NCBI RefSeq assembly: GCF_016464385.1
Contig: NZ_JADMLH010000005.1
Coordinates: 62,001 to 126,000 of the forward strand
DNA: 64,000 bases
Direction of reading: 5' to 3'
Source: Nucisporomicrobium flavum
GTDB taxonomy: Bacteria; Actinomycetota; Actinomycetes; Mycobacteriales; Micromonosporaceae
Under the pieces are notes generated by a model. That model searched no databases. It saw nothing but the letters and a program-made list of their open reading frames with translations, and had not been told where the DNA came from. Positions 8,300 through 17,035 of the stretch are shown in pieces. Made by a program: the position numbers and the translations under genes. Each line of letters opens with the position of its first letter. Position 1 is the stretch's first letter.

Positions 8300-10408
8300 T
8301 CACTGCTGCTGCGGGTCGAGGTGCACCCGGCGCAGCAGCTGCGCGTTGAGCGCCACCACGATGGTCGACGCCGACATGAGCACCGCGCCGATCGCCGGGC
8401 TCAGCGTGATGCCGGCCCAGGCCAGCACGCCCGCGGCGAGCGGGATCGCCAGCACGTTGTAGCCGGCCGCCCAGGCGAGGTTCTGCACCATCTTGCGGTA
8501 CGAGGCTTTCGAGAGGCGGATCACGCTGGTCACGCCGCGCGGGTCCGAGGACGCCAGCACGACGCCCGCCGACTCGATCGCCACGTCGGTGCCGGCGCCG
8601 ATGGCCAGGCCCACGTCCGCGCGGGCCAGCGCCGGGGCGTCGTTGACCCCGTCGCCGACCATGGCCACGGTCAGCCCCCGCGCCTGCAGGTCCGCCACCG
8701 CCTTGTCCTTGTCGGCCGGCAGCACCTCCGCGAACACCTCGTCCACACCCGGCCGGAATCCCAGGTCGGCGGCGACCGCCTCGGCGACCGGCCGCGCGTC
8801 GCCGGTGATCATCACGGTCTTGCGGACGCCGGTGCGGCGCAACTGCTCGATCGCCTGCCGCGCCTCGGGCCGTACCTCGTCCTCGAGCGCGAACGCACCG
8901 ACCACCTCGGGCTTGCCGGCGCTGGGCATCCGTACCAGGTGCAGCACGGCAGCACCACGATGCGACCACTGGTTCGCGGTCTGTGCGAGGGCTTCGGGCA
9001 CGGCCGTGTTCAGCTCACGCAGCAGCGCCGGGCCGCCCACCGCGTACGCCGTACCGTCGACGACCGCTTGCACCCCCCGGCCGGTGAGTGACCGGAAGTC
9101 CGTGGCCGTCGCCCGCAGGCCACGGTCGCGGGCGACCGCGGTCAGGGCCCGGGCGAGCGGGTGTTCGCTGTCGGCCTCCACCGCGCCGGCGATGCGCAGC
9201 ACCTCGTCCTCGGTCGCGCCGTCCGCGGCCGCCACCCCGGTCACCGTGTGCGCGCCCTTGGTCAGCGTGCCGGTCTTGTCGAAGAGCACCGCGTCGACCG
9301 TGCGCATGCGCTCCAGGGCGAGGCGGTCCTTGACGAGGATGCCGGCCTTCGCCGACAGCGCCGTGGACAGCGCGATCACCAGCGGGATGGCCAGGCCGAG
9401 CGCGTGCGGGCAGGCGATCACCAGGACCGTCACGGTACGCACGACCGACTGGCCGACGTCGCCGAGCGCCCACCACACCGCGAACGTCACCACGGCGGCG
9501 GCCGTCGCGATGTAGAACAGCATGGCGGCGAACCGGTCGGCGAGGACCTGCGCGCGTCCGCTGGAGGCTTGCGCCTGGGCGACGAGCCGGCCGATCCCGG
9601 CCAGGGCGGTGTCCTCGCCCACCGCGTCCACCCGGACGCGCAGCGCCGAGTCGGTGGCGACCGTGCCGGCGACGACGCGCTCCCCCACCGTCCGGGCGAC
9701 CGGGCGGGACTCACCGGTGATCATCGACTCGTCGAGCTCGGCGGTGCCCTCGACGATGCGCCCGTCGGCGGGCACGCGCCCGCCGGAGCGCACCAGCACC
9801 ACGTCGCCCACGCTCAGGTCGCCGACCGGCACCCGCTCGACCTCGGCGGCGCCGGTGACGCGCTCGGCGTCGTCGGGGAGCAGCGCCGCGAGCGCCGCCA
9901 GGGCGCCCTGGGCCTGCCCGATCGCCTTCATCTCCTGCCAGTGGCCCAGCAGCATGATCGTCACCAGCGCGGCCAGCTCCCACCAGAAGTCGAGGTCGAA
10001 GAGGCCGAGGCTGGTGGCCAGCGACGCCACGTACGCGACGGTGATCGCCATGGAGATCAGCAGCATCATGCCCGGCGCCCGGTCGCGGATCTCGCTGACG
10101 CCGCCGGCCAGGAACGGCCGGCCGCCGTAGCAGAACACCACCGTGCCGAGCACCGGGCCGACCAGGCCGATGCCGGGAAAGTCGATCGAGTAGCCGAACC
10201 AGTCCATCACCATGGGGCTGGTCACCACGATCGGCACGGTCAGCAGCAAGCTCAGCCAGAACTTGCGCCGGAACATCTCGGGGTCGTGACCGGCGTGCTT
10301 GTCATGGCCGCCGTGACCGTGCTCCTGGTGCCCGTGGTCGTGGGTGGCGGGGTGGTGCGGGTGCTCCGCGGTCCGCAGACCGCTCATCTTCTCGTCGCTG
10401 GGTGCCAT
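8300..10408 (-). CDS. copB: CopB-type P1B ATPase, copper/silver exporter
   Basis: A 702-residue heavy-metal pump. The N-terminus is a histidine-rich tail (HPHHPATHDHGHQEHGHGG) instead of a CxxC metal-binding domain. The sixth-helix motif is CPH (VIACPHALGLA, near residue 332), which marks the CopB/P1B-3 group. The ATPase blocks are complete: TGES, DKTGTLTKG (phosphorylated Asp near 375), SEHPLA and GDGVNDAP. Start ATG 10408 has a GAGGAGG site; the extra upstream residues in the open frame run through the operator palindrome and are rejected. It heads a three-gene run with the DUF6153-like and DUF305 genes. Confidence 0.95.
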   Translation of the reverse strand: MAPSDEKMSGLRTAEHPHHPATHDHGHQEHGHGGHDKHAGHDPEMFRRKFWLSLLLTVPIVVTSPMVMDWFGYSIDFPGIGLVGPVLGTVVFCYGGRPFLAGGVSEIRDRAPGMMLLISMAITVAYVASLATSLGLFDLDFWWELAALVTIMLLGHWQEMKAIGQAQGALAALAALLPDDAERVTGAAEVERVPVGDLSVGDVVLVRSGGRVPADGRIVEGTAELDESMITGESRPVARTVGERVVAGTVATDSALRVRVDAVGEDTALAGIGRLVAQAQASSGRAQVLADRFAAMLFYIATAAAVVTFAVWWALGDVGQSVVRTVTVLVIACPHALGLAIPLVIALSTALSAKAGILVKDRLALERMRTVDAVLFDKTGTLTKGAHTVTGVAAADGATEDEVLRIAGAVEADSEHPLARALTAVARDRGLRATATDFRSLTGRGVQAVVDGTAYAVGGPALLRELNTAVPEALAQTANQWSHRGAAVLHLVRMPSAGKPEVVGAFALEDEVRPEARQAIEQLRRTGVRKTVMITGDARPVAEAVAADLGFRPGVDEVFAEVLPADKDKAVADLQARGLTVAMVGDGVNDAPALARADVGLAIGAGTDVAIESAGVVLASSDPRGVTSVIRLSKASYRKMVQNLAWAAGYNVLAIPLAAGVLAWAGITLSPAIGAVLMSASTIVVALNAQLLRRVHLDPQQQ

Positions 10409-10434
10409 GGCCCATCGCCTCCTCGCCGCGACTC

Positions 10435-10453
10435 TATACCCCCAGGGGGTATA
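10435..10453. promoter_or_regulatory. CsoR-type copper operator
   Basis: A perfect 19-base palindrome, TATACCCCCAGGGGGTATA, centred about 36 bases upstream of the copB start. AT flanks around a C-run/G-run match the operators bound by the copper-sensing repressor CsoR, so the run copB to DUF305 is probably induced by Cu(I). No csoR gene is visible in the window. Confidence 0.85.
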
Positions 10454-10465
10454 CGGCAAGGGCCG

Positions 10466-11466
10466 TCACCGCGAGCTCGCGCCGCGGCGGTGCAGGGCGG
10501 TCAGCGCCGCCGTCAGAAGCTCGCCCGGACGCTGCCGGTGACCGATCAGCCTGGTGAACAGGGAGTGCCGCAGCACCCGGCCGGGGTGGGTGCCGTGAAC
10601 GCGCCCAGGATCGGGCAGCGCGTGGTCCACGTTGTCCGTACCGGTGTCCGGACGGTCCGTGCGTTGCATGCCGATCCCGAGCCGCCGGACGGACAGCGCG
10701 GCGTCGAGCAACGCCGGCGCGACGCGCTGACCCAGCATGAAGGCTGCCGCCGCGCCGCCGACCGGGATCTCGCGCCGGGGACGGCGGGCCGCGAACACGA
10801 TGCTGGCGGCGACACCTCGGGGGCGTACACCGGCGGCGGGGGCTTGACCAGCACGCCGAGCTTGCTGCGCGCGTGCTCGAAGAACGGGGTGTCGACGGAG
10901 GCCGGCAGGATCGTCGTGACGGCGATCGGCGCGCCCTCCTGCGCCAGCTCCATCCGGAGGGTGTCGTAGAGGCCCTGCAGGGCGAACTTGCTGGCGACGT
11001 ACGGTCCGCTGAGCGGGACCGCGCGCTTGCCCTCGCCGGAGGACACACCGATGATCACGCCCCCACCGGCCCGGCGCAGCGCGGGCAACGCGGCGTGCAC
11101 GCCGTGCACGTGGCCGAGGAAGTTCACCCGCATCACCCGCTCGAACTCCGCGGCGCTGATGTCCTCGACCCGGCCCCAGATGCCGACCGCCGCGACATTG
11201 ACCCAGGTGTCGATCCGCCCGAACTGCCGCTCGGCCAGCTCGGCCAGGGACCGCACCGCGGCGGCGTCGGCCACGTCGGCCGGTACGGCCACCGCGGTCC
11301 CGCCGCGCTCGCGGATCTCGGCGACCAGCGTGTCCAGCGCCGTCGTGCCGCGGGCTGCGCAGACGACCCGGGCGCCGCGGGCCGCGAACGCGAGCGCGGT
11401 GGCACGGCCAATGCCGGTGGACGCCCCGGCGACGACCACGACCTGCGCGGACACCGGCTTGGGCAT
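10466..11466 (-). pseudogene. Short-chain dehydrogenase/reductase, broken by a one-base deletion
   Basis: Residues 1-218 encode a classical SDR: the cofactor motif GASTGIGRATALAF, NVAAVG for the NNAG position, the catalytic serine in IGVSSGEGK and the YVASK motif. After YAPEV (about base 10813) the frame turns into arginine/serine-rich nonsense, while the neighbouring frame gives a smooth continuation (AASIVFAARRPRREIPVGG) to a stop at 10466. Inserting one base in GAGGTGTCG restores the family pattern. The intact protein would have about 333 residues. Left alone, the first frame ends at 10546. The start ATG 11466 has GAGGAG upstream. This is either real inactivation or a sequencing error. Confidence 0.8.
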
Positions 11467-11512
11467 GACGGGCTCCTCGTTCTCGGCGGACCCCGTCGAG
11501 CTACCCCGTGCA

Positions 11513-11544
11513 CGCCCCGATACGCCTGCGACCGCATCGGGGCG
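11513..11544 (-). terminator. Hairpin terminator after the beta-propeller gene
   Basis: Perfect 9-base arms (CGCCCCGAT / ATCGGGGCG) around a 14-base loop, 22 bases past the stop of the gene that ends at 11567. It separates that gene from the SDR. Confidence 0.65.
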
Positions 11545-11566
11545 CGGCCGCGGCCTCGCGCGCTCG

Positions 11567-12646
11567 CTACGGCACCGTCCGCAGGTCCAGGCTGTGGCGC
11601 ACGAACGTCTCCTGGTTGCCGGTCGACCACCACAGCACCCCGCCGCGGTAGCCGATCTGACCCGCGTCCGGGCTGATCTGCACCGTGCGCCGCGTGGCGA
11701 TCTCGTAGGCCAGCAGCTCGGCGTTGCCGGTCAGCTCCGCGGTCCGGCCGACCTGCACGAACACCTCGAAGCGGTCCAGCGGCGCGACGTCCACGATCTC
11801 GGTCGCCGCCGTGCCGCCGGCGACGACGCGGCGGTCACCGCCGCCGGGGCGCATCAGCTCGATGCGGCTGTAGCCGTCGCCGTCCAGCGAGACGACCTGG
11901 CACCAGCTCGGACTGCAGCTGGTCGCCCCTTTACGGGTACGGGTGACCGCGACGTCCTGTCCCGTGACGAGGTTGCGCAGGGTCCCCGCGCCCGCCGACT
12001 CGGCGACGCCGTCGGCCATCCACGGCCACGCGAGCAGCCGCCACGTCCCGGGCACCGGGCGTACCTCGACCGGCCCGCCGGCCACCGCGGCCGAGCGGAC
12101 CTCGGTGGTTCCCCCGGCGCCCGCGGCCACCCAGCGCAGCCGGCCGTCCGCGGCCACGAGGTCGCTCTCCGAGCGGTAGAACCGGGCCTGGCCCGTGTCG
12201 GCGGTCACCCGGTGCGCGGGCCGTCCGGCGCGCAGATCCGCAGCCCAGAGCTCCAGCCGGTCGCCGTCCGTACGCTCGAACCAGGCCAGCAGGTCACCCG
12301 TGACGGTGATGCCCTGGAACGAGGGATGGGCCGCGGCGGGCAGCGCCCGGAGCTGGCGGACCGAGCCGTCCGGGCCGCGCCGGAGCAGGCGCATGAGCTT
12401 GCCGTCCCGGCTGGGAGCGGTGCCGATCGAGGTGTGCGCGTCGAGGAACGCGCCCGGTTCGTACGCCGTCCCGTCGGCCAGCGTGGCGGCCAGGGCATCC
12501 TTCTGCGCGCCCGGCCACGCCAGCGCCGCGGGGGTGGGACCGCTGCGCCGGCCCTGGGCGGCCGGTGGCACGGCGAGCAGCAGGGCGGCGGCGGCCAGCG
12601 CGGCGGCCAGCCCGAGGCCCGGGCGGGCACGGCGGGCTCCGGTCAC
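11567..12646 (-). CDS. Secreted TolB-like beta-propeller protein
   Basis: A 359-residue exported protein of unknown role. The hydrophobic N-terminus (LGLAAALAAAALLLAVPPAAQG) is a signal peptide. The rest is a series of beta-rich blades with WD/TolB-like endings such as LLAWFERTDGDRLELWAADL and LLAYEIATRRTVQISPDAG. No catalytic motif is recognised. GTG 12646 is preceded by AGGAGG, which decides it against the much longer open frame whose upstream part is antisense to the next gene. It is divergent from the coiled-coil gene at 12705. Confidence 0.85.
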   Translation of the reverse strand: MTGARRARPGLGLAAALAAAALLLAVPPAAQGRRSGPTPAALAWPGAQKDALAATLADGTAYEPGAFLDAHTSIGTAPSRDGKLMRLLRRGPDGSVRQLRALPAAAHPSFQGITVTGDLLAWFERTDGDRLELWAADLRAGRPAHRVTADTGQARFYRSESDLVAADGRLRWVAAGAGGTTEVRSAAVAGGPVEVRPVPGTWRLLAWPWMADGVAESAGAGTLRNLVTGQDVAVTRTRKGATSCSPSWCQVVSLDGDGYSRIELMRPGGGDRRVVAGGTAATEIVDVAPLDRFEVFVQVGRTAELTGNAELLAYEIATRRTVQISPDAGQIGYRGGVLWWSTGNQETFVRHSLDLRTVP

Positions 12647-12692
12647 GGCACAAACCTCCTGGCTGCAGACGGCCGATGGTACTGCTTTTGGA

Positions 12693-12698
12693 TACTGT
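12693..12698 (+). promoter_or_regulatory. Probable -10 element of a leaderless gene
   Basis: TACTGT lies 6 bases before the GTG at 12705, the spacing expected if transcription starts on the start codon itself. No Shine-Dalgarno is present. The AT-richer stretch around it stands out from its GC-rich surroundings. Confidence 0.45.
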
Positions 12699-12704
12699 GA
12701 TTCC

Positions 12705-13145
12705 GTGGGTGGTGCGGAGGTCCGGGACGACGACCGGGACGCGAGAGCGGCGCAGCTGGACGAGCGCGAACGCCGCGTGCTCGCACGCGAGCGTGCCGCC
12801 GACCGGCGCGACGCCGGCGCCGACGCCCGGGAACGCCACGCCGACCAGCGGGAACGCGACGCCGACGCGCGCGAGCACGCCGCGAACGAGCGCGAACGCC
12901 GCCTCGAGCAGGCGGAGGCCGACGAGGACCCGCAGCCGGCCGATCCGATGCGGCGGTTCCAGGAGTCCATCGGGCGCACCTCGGCGCGCACGGACCGCAG
13001 CAACGACTTCCTCGAGCGCTCCCGCGAGGCCGTGCAGCGCGGCGCCGACCGGATGGACCGGCTGCGACGGGCGACCGGTCACGCCGAGGGGGCCGACGGC
13101 GCCGACGCCGGCAACGGGGAATCCGGGCGGCCGCGGCACGGTTGA
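12705..13145 (+). CDS. Charged coiled-coil protein, function unknown
   Basis: A 146-residue hydrophilic protein made almost wholly of Arg, Asp, Glu and Ala. Short repeats of the type RERAADRR, DADAREH and ANERERRLEQ run through residues 15-75 and should form one long coiled coil. There is no signal peptide, membrane span or recognised domain. It probably has a leaderless GTG start and lies 7 bases ahead of the first luciferase-like gene, so it may be the first gene of that run. The strong composition bias means homology calls would be unreliable. That it is real rests on position, promoter and start rather than on family. Confidence 0.6.
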   Translation: MGGAEVRDDDRDARAAQLDERERRVLARERAADRRDAGADARERHADQRERDADAREHAANERERRLEQAEADEDPQPADPMRRFQESIGRTSARTDRSNDFLERSREAVQRGADRMDRLRRATGHAEGADGADAGNGESGRPRHG

Positions 13146-13152
13146 GACCCTC

Positions 13153-14172
13153 GTGCGGAAGAAGATCGGATTCCTGTCGTTCGGCCACTGGCGCAACGCG
13201 TCCGGCTCGCAAACCCGCAGCGCGGCGGACGCCCTGCTGCAGACGATCGAGCTGGCTCAGGCCGCCGAGGAGCTGGGCGTCGACGGCGCGTTCGTCCGCG
13301 TCCACCACTTCGAGCGGCAGCTGGCGTCGCCGTTCCCGCTGCTGTCGGCGATGGCCGCGCGGACCTCGCGGATCGAGGTCGGCACCGGCGTGATCGACAT
13401 GCGGTACGAGAACCCGCTGTACATGGCCGAGGAGGCCGCCGCCACCGACCTGATCAGCGGCGGACGGCTGCAGCTCGGGGTCAGCCGCGGCTCACCCGAG
13501 ACCGTCCTGCGCGGCGCCGAGGTGTTCGGATACGTCCCGGCCGAGGGCGAGACCGCGGCCGACGCGGCCCGGCGCAAGACCGAGATCTTCCTCGCCGCGA
13601 TCGACGGGACCGCGGTCGCGCGTACCGACCCCGCCCGCACGGGCATCAGCGGCGGGCTGGCCATCCAGCCGCAGTCCCCCGGCCTGCGCGAGCGCATCTG
13701 GTGGGGCGCCGGCACCCGCGCGACCGCGCAGTGGGCGGCCGGCATCGGCGTCAACCTGCAGAGCTCCACGCTGCTGTCCGAGGACACCGGCGTGCCGTTC
13801 GACCGGTTGCAGGCCGAGCAGATCGAGCTGTACCGGCAGGCGTGGAAGGAGCACGGGCACGACCGCGAGCCGCGGGTGTCCGTCTCGCGCAGCGTCCTGC
13901 CGATCACCGAGGACATCGACCGGCTGTACTTCGGCGATCAGGCCCACGAGGACCAGGTCGGGCTGCTCGAGGGCGTACGGTCCCGCTTCGGGCGCACGTA
14001 CGCGGGCGAACCGGACCGTATCGCCGGGGAGCTCGCCGCCGACGAGGCCGTCCGCGCCGCCGACACCGTGCTGTTCACGGTGCCCAACCAGCTCGGGGTC
14101 GCGTACAACGCCCGCATCCTGGAGACGATCGTCCGGGACATCGCACCGGCGATCGGCTGGACCCGGGCCTGA
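13153..14172 (+). CDS. LLM-class flavin-dependent oxidoreductase (first)
   Basis: A 339-residue TIM-barrel protein of the bacterial luciferase family, using reduced flavin (FMN or F420). The N-terminal strand KKIGFLSFGHW, the EELGVDGAFVRVHHF segment, SRIEVGTGVIDMRYENPLYMAEEAA, the phosphate-binding region SGGRLQLGVSRGSPE and C-terminal IAPAIGW are typical. GTG 13153 follows the preceding stop by 7 bases. It shares about 340 residues and the same plan with the protein at 15569, so the two are paralogues flanking an aminotransferase homologue. Substrate unknown. Confidence 0.9.
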   Translation: MRKKIGFLSFGHWRNASGSQTRSAADALLQTIELAQAAEELGVDGAFVRVHHFERQLASPFPLLSAMAARTSRIEVGTGVIDMRYENPLYMAEEAAATDLISGGRLQLGVSRGSPETVLRGAEVFGYVPAEGETAADAARRKTEIFLAAIDGTAVARTDPARTGISGGLAIQPQSPGLRERIWWGAGTRATAQWAAGIGVNLQSSTLLSEDTGVPFDRLQAEQIELYRQAWKEHGHDREPRVSVSRSVLPITEDIDRLYFGDQAHEDQVGLLEGVRSRFGRTYAGEPDRIAGELAADEAVRAADTVLFTVPNQLGVAYNARILETIVRDIAPAIGWTRA

Positions 14173-14193
14173 TCGGGTGAGTAGCGTCGCGCC

Positions 14194-15552
14194 ATGCCGG
14201 AGATCGATCGGGGCAGGCTGCGCACGCTGACGGACCGCGAGCGGGTCCGGTTCGCCGAGCGGCATCCGCGCTCGGCCGCGGCGTACGCGAATGCCGGGCA
14301 CCTCTTCGGCCGCGTGCCGATGACCTGGATGAACAAGACCGCCGCCGGCTTCCCGGTGTACGCCGACCGCGCCCGCGGCGCCCGGATCACCGACGTGGAC
14401 GGCCACGAGTACGTCGACTTCTGCCTGGGCGACACGGCGGCCATGGCCGGGCACTCCCCCGCACCCGTGGTAGCCGCGGTCACCCGCCGGCTCGGGGAGC
14501 TGGGCGGCGCCAGCGTCATGCTGCCCACCGAGGACGCGGCCGCGGTCGGCGAGGAGCTGGCCCGCCGGTTCGGGCTGCCGCTGTGGAGCTTCGCGCTGAC
14601 CGCGACGGACGCCAACCGCTGGGCGATCCGGCTGCTGCGCGCGGTCACCGGCCGCCCCCGGATTCTGGTCAACAGCTACTGCTACCACGGCTCGGTCGAC
14701 GAGTCGCTGATCGTCGTCGGCCCGGACGGGCGCCCACGCAGCCGGGAGGGCAACGTCGGCGCCCCCACCGACGTGACGTCGACCAGCCGGGTCGCCGAGT
14801 TCAACGACCTGGCCGGGCTGGAGCGCGAGCTGGCGTACGGGGACGTGGCCGCGGTGCTCATGGAGCCCGCGCTGACCAACATCGGCATCGTGCTGCCGGA
14901 GCCGAGTTACCTGGACGGCGTCCGCGAACTCACCCGGCGGTACGGCACCTACCTGATCAACGACGAGACGCACACGTTCTCGGCGGGACCGGGCGGTGCC
15001 ACGGCCGCGTGGGCGCTCAGCCCGGACGTGGTGACGATCGGCAAGGCGATCGGCGGCGGGGTGCCGGTGGGCGCGTACGGGCTCTCCGCCGAGCTGGCCG
15101 GGCGGCTGGGCGGGCGTACGGACCTGGACCTGGTCGACATGGGCGGCGTCGGCGGCACCCTCGCGGGCAACCCGGTGTCGATGGCGGCCACCCGCGCCAC
15201 GCTCGAGGAGGTGCTGACCGGGGCGGCGTTCGCGGGCATGGCCGAGGTGGCGACCGGGTTCGAGGACGGCGTACGCGCGATCATCGAGCGGCACGCGCTG
15301 CCGTGGTCGGTGAGCCGGCTCGGCGCCCGCGCGGAGTACCGCTTCGCCGCCCCGGCTCCGCGCACCGGCACCGAGTCGGCGGCCTGCGCGGACGCCGAGC
15401 TGGAGGACTTCCTGCACGTGTACCTGCTCAACCGGGGTGTGCTGCTGACCCCGTTCCACAACATGGCGCTGATGTGCCCGGAGACGACGGCCGCGGATGT
15501 CGCACGTCACCACGAGATCTTCGACGCGGCCCTGACGCAGCTGCGCGGCTGA
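14194..15552 (+). CDS. Class-III PLP aminotransferase / glutamate-1-semialdehyde aminomutase-like
   Basis: A 452-residue PLP-dependent enzyme. Family blocks in order: ITDVDGHEYVDFCLGDTAAMAGHS, the aldehyde-phosphate loop region (TATDANRWAIRLLRAVTG), YCYHGSVDE, the cofactor-aspartate segment LINDETHTFSAGPGG and the Schiff-base lysine in VTIGKAIGGGVPVGAYG. It resembles hemL-like aminomutases but has its own N-terminal extension (about 45 residues) and lies away from haem genes. The context between two flavin oxidoreductases suggests amine/aldehyde interconversion in a small pathway (inference). ATG 14194 is 21 bases after the preceding stop. Confidence 0.92.
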   Translation: MPEIDRGRLRTLTDRERVRFAERHPRSAAAYANAGHLFGRVPMTWMNKTAAGFPVYADRARGARITDVDGHEYVDFCLGDTAAMAGHSPAPVVAAVTRRLGELGGASVMLPTEDAAAVGEELARRFGLPLWSFALTATDANRWAIRLLRAVTGRPRILVNSYCYHGSVDESLIVVGPDGRPRSREGNVGAPTDVTSTSRVAEFNDLAGLERELAYGDVAAVLMEPALTNIGIVLPEPSYLDGVRELTRRYGTYLINDETHTFSAGPGGATAAWALSPDVVTIGKAIGGGVPVGAYGLSAELAGRLGGRTDLDLVDMGGVGGTLAGNPVSMAATRATLEEVLTGAAFAGMAEVATGFEDGVRAIIERHALPWSVSRLGARAEYRFAAPAPRTGTESAACADAELEDFLHVYLLNRGVLLTPFHNMALMCPETTAADVARHHEIFDAALTQLRG

Positions 15553-15568
15553 GGGCAGAATCTCCGGT

Positions 15569-16588
15569 GTGCCGCTGCCCTCCCGCCCGCTGCGCAAGCT
15601 GGGCTTCCTGACGATCGGCCTGTTCGACGGCGCCGATCCCCGCCCCGGCCACGAGTCGACGCTGGAGGTGATCCGGCTCGGCGAACAGCTCGGCTTCGAC
15701 AGCGCCTGGGTACGCCACCGGCACCTGCAGTACGGCATCTCCTCCCCGGTCGCGCTGCTGGCCGCCGCCTCCCAGCGCACCAGCCGCATCGAGCTGGGCA
15801 CGGCGGTCATCCCGCTGGGCTGGGAGAACCCGCTGCGCCTGGCCGAGGACCTCGCCACCGTCGACGTGCTGTCCGGCGGGCGGCTGAACCCGGGGGTGAG
15901 CGTCGGCCCGCCGATGCGCTACGACACCGTCAAGGAGACGCTCTACCCGGACACCGGCGACGTCGAGGACTTCAGCTACCGGCGGGTGGAGCGGCTCCTC
16001 GACCTCGTGGCCGGCGAGCCCGCGGCGACCGCCGGCGGCGTCCAGGGCTTCGAGGTGTTCTCCGAACGGGTGGAGCCGCACTCCCCCGGCCTGCGCTCGC
16101 GCCTCTGGTACGGCGGCGCCAGCCTGCGCTCGGCGCAGTGGGCCGGCGAGCACGGCATGAACTTCCTGACCAGCAGCGTGGTCAAGGCCGAGGAGTCCGA
16201 GGACTTCGAGCAGATCCAGCTGTCGCACATCCGCGCGTTCCGCGCCCGCCACCCCGACGGCGACCGGGCCCGCGTCTCGCAAGGCCTGGTCGTCATCCCG
16301 ACCGACACGGCCACGGCCGAACAGAGGACCAGATACCTCGCGTACGCCGAGAAGCGCACGCCCCGCACCACGACGCCGCAGGGGCCGGCCCGGATGATGT
16401 TCGCGCCCGACCTCGTCGGCACGTCGGAGGAGATCGCCGAGCGGCTGTGGGCGCACGCCGCGTTCCGGGAGATCGACGAGGTGGCCTTCGCCCTGCCGTT
16501 CAGCTTCGAGCACGCCGACTACGTGCAGATCCTCACCGACATGGCGACGCGGCTGGGGCCCGCGCTGGGCTGGCGCCCGGCCGGCTGA
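15569..16588 (+). CDS. LLM-class flavin-dependent oxidoreductase (second)
   Basis: A 339-residue paralogue of the protein at 13153: RKLGFLTIGLFDG, EQLGFDSAWVRHRHLQ, SRIELGTAVIPLGWENPL, LSGGRLNPGVSVGPP and C-terminal LGPALGW align block by block. It begins 16 bases after the aminotransferase-like gene, so the three enzymes are almost certainly one transcript. Substrate loops differ between the two copies, which fits two successive oxidations or a heterodimer as in LuxAB (inference). Confidence 0.9.
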   Translation: MPLPSRPLRKLGFLTIGLFDGADPRPGHESTLEVIRLGEQLGFDSAWVRHRHLQYGISSPVALLAAASQRTSRIELGTAVIPLGWENPLRLAEDLATVDVLSGGRLNPGVSVGPPMRYDTVKETLYPDTGDVEDFSYRRVERLLDLVAGEPAATAGGVQGFEVFSERVEPHSPGLRSRLWYGGASLRSAQWAGEHGMNFLTSSVVKAEESEDFEQIQLSHIRAFRARHPDGDRARVSQGLVVIPTDTATAEQRTRYLAYAEKRTPRTTTPQGPARMMFAPDLVGTSEEIAERLWAHAAFREIDEVAFALPFSFEHADYVQILTDMATRLGPALGWRPAG

Positions 16589-16639
16589 CCGCGGCGCCCG
16601 TTCGATGCCGGCCGGTTGATCGCGGACCGGGCGTTCCGG

Positions 16640-17035
16640 TCATCGCTGGGCCGGCGTGCCGTCCGCGGGCGGGAGGTGGTGGGCGGGCCGGTCGGAGACC
16701 CGGTGCTCCGCGGTGCGTACCGCCTCGGTCACCAGCCGGGCCACGTGCTCGTCGGTGAGCGCGTACACCTGGCGGCGGCCGTCGCGGCGGCCCCGGACCA
16801 GGCCGGCGAGGCGCAGCTTCCCGAGGTGCTGGGAGACCGCCGGGCGGGCCGCGCCGACCGCGGCCGTCAACGCCGTCACGTCGCGTTCGCCCCGCACGAG
16901 CTCCACCATGAGGCGCAGCCGGGTGCTGTCGGCGAGCATGGCCAGAACCGTGGTCGCGGCCTCGACCACCAGGTCGGCGGGCTGTTGTTGCAGCTCACCG
17001 GCAGTTGCAACGTTGTCGCGTGCGTGCATGAGCAC
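16640..17035 (-). CDS. ArsR/SmtB-family metal-sensing repressor
   Basis: A 131-residue winged-helix regulator: LAMLADSTRLRLMVELVRGERDV, then VTALTAAVGAARPAVSQHLGKLR as recognition helix, and GRRDGRRQVYALTDEHVARLV as the wing and alpha-5 region, where DEHVARLVTEAVRTAEHR carries the Asp/His residues used for zinc-type sensing in SmtB/CzrA proteins. It has no CxC motif of the arsenic type. Divergent from a zinc-type CDF exporter, which it most likely represses. Start: GTG 17035 or ATG 17029. Confidence 0.93.
   Translation of the reverse strand: MLMHARDNVATAGELQQQPADLVVEAATTVLAMLADSTRLRLMVELVRGERDVTALTAAVGAARPAVSQHLGKLRLAGLVRGRRDGRRQVYALTDEHVARLVTEAVRTAEHRVSDRPAHHLPPADGTPAQR

Noticed and set aside
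13492..15858. Long minus frame over the aminotransferase and LLM genes
   Set aside because: Antisense shadow of three well-recognised enzymes; no ribosome site or domain.
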